DNA of 64,000 nucleotides from Candidatus Baldrarchaeota archaeon (GTDB lineage: Archaea; Asgardarchaeota; Baldrarchaeia; Baldrarchaeales; DXJG01). Each line of letters opens with the position of its first letter. Position 1 is the stretch's first letter. This document shows, one piece after another, positions 63,907 through 64,000 of the stretch. A program made the position numbers and the translations under genes. The DNA lies in the NCBI GenBank assembly GCA_019056805.1, contig DXJG01000009.1, positions 61,710-125,709 of the forward strand. The letters are read 5' to 3'. The notes below the pieces were generated by a model. It saw nothing but the letters and a program-made list of their open reading frames with translations. It ran no database searches and had not been told where the DNA came from.

Positions 63907-64000
63907 ATGGAAATGACCGCAACTGCTGTAGCCATATTAGGAGCTTCATTTTCCATTGGTTTTAGTGCTTTGGGCGCGGGTTTGGGAGTAGGATATTCGG
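63907..64000 (+). CDS. Second A-type ATP synthase rotor subunit, partial (cut by window edge)
   Basis: The first 31 codons are present. The encoded SIGFSALGAGLGVGYS is the glycine-rich first helix of a c/K subunit and is paralogous to the atpK product. GGAGGTTAAGTAA precedes the ATG at 63907. The gene runs off the window, so its length and number of hairpins are unknown. Confidence 0.8.
   Translation, partial: MEMTATAVAILGASFSIGFSALGAGLGVGYS

Overview
The window is a low-GC archaeal chromosome segment. It carries archaeal topoisomerase VI, the exosome/proteasome superoperon, RNase P proteins, KEOPS subunits, an A-type ATP synthase, tetraether lipid synthase and intron-rich tRNA genes. The decisive gene is a 382-residue actin (34710-35858) that follows eukaryotic actin almost motif for motif. 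This points to an Asgard archaeon. Dense tRNA introns and other thermophile-like genes make an Odinarchaeia-like lineage my best guess, but that is inference.

Layout. 1-5 kb: aIF1A, Rio1 kinase and a KH protein (ribosome biogenesis), then topoisomerase VI B/A on the minus strand. 5.4-8.9 kb: tRNA-Asn, tRNA-Met and tRNA-Phe, all with introns, plus a QueG-like protein and a radical SAM/GNAT pair. 8.9-15 kb: an MFS carrier, a B12-type radical SAM enzyme, a YchF/OBG-like GTPase and SerA. 15-25.5 kb: a structured leader and L15e, then the superoperon (COG1325 RNA-binding protein, Rpp30, Pop5, proteasome alpha, SBDS, Rrp4, Rrp41, Rrp42, L37Ae, Brix, Pcc1, prefoldin beta, DUF3194, DHH phosphoesterase). 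A C/D-type sRNA, a JAMM peptidase with an Lrp regulator, and a membrane protein sit inside it. 25.5-28 kb: ECF transporter ATPases and T subunit. 28-34.3 kb: PRTase, Cgi121, TAN1-like THUMP protein, glycosyltransferase, nucleotidyltransferase, CDP-alcohol phosphotransferase and a wHTH protein with a CARF-like C-terminus. 34.3-35.9 kb: actin with a repeat-rich upstream region. 36-43 kb: two orphan peptide-type ABC permeases, then a small accessory cluster (two YkgJ cysteine-cluster proteins, two ASCH proteins, an SPL-like radical SAM enzyme, a ferredoxin). 43-54.5 kb: asparaginase, a degenerate RecA-like protein, ABCE1, Tes, a TPP enzyme, TrmY with a convergent decayed paralog, PyrF, a B3/B4 protein and tRNA-Lys with three introns. 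54.6-64 kb: methyltransferases, an AmrS radical SAM protein interrupted by a homing-endonuclease intein, TrmI, a VIT1-like carrier and ATP synthase subunits I and K (K duplicated).

Most genes are housekeeping information-processing genes. The observations most worth a second look are: the intein placed exactly at a radical SAM cluster cysteine; the three-intron tRNAs; a leader before L15e with two mutually exclusive pairings, one next to the ribosome binding site; a very sharp A/C-rich to T/G-rich strand switch at tRNA-Phe that seems to recur at other RNA loci; and the actin upstream region. I saw no CRISPR array, insertion sequence or prophage.
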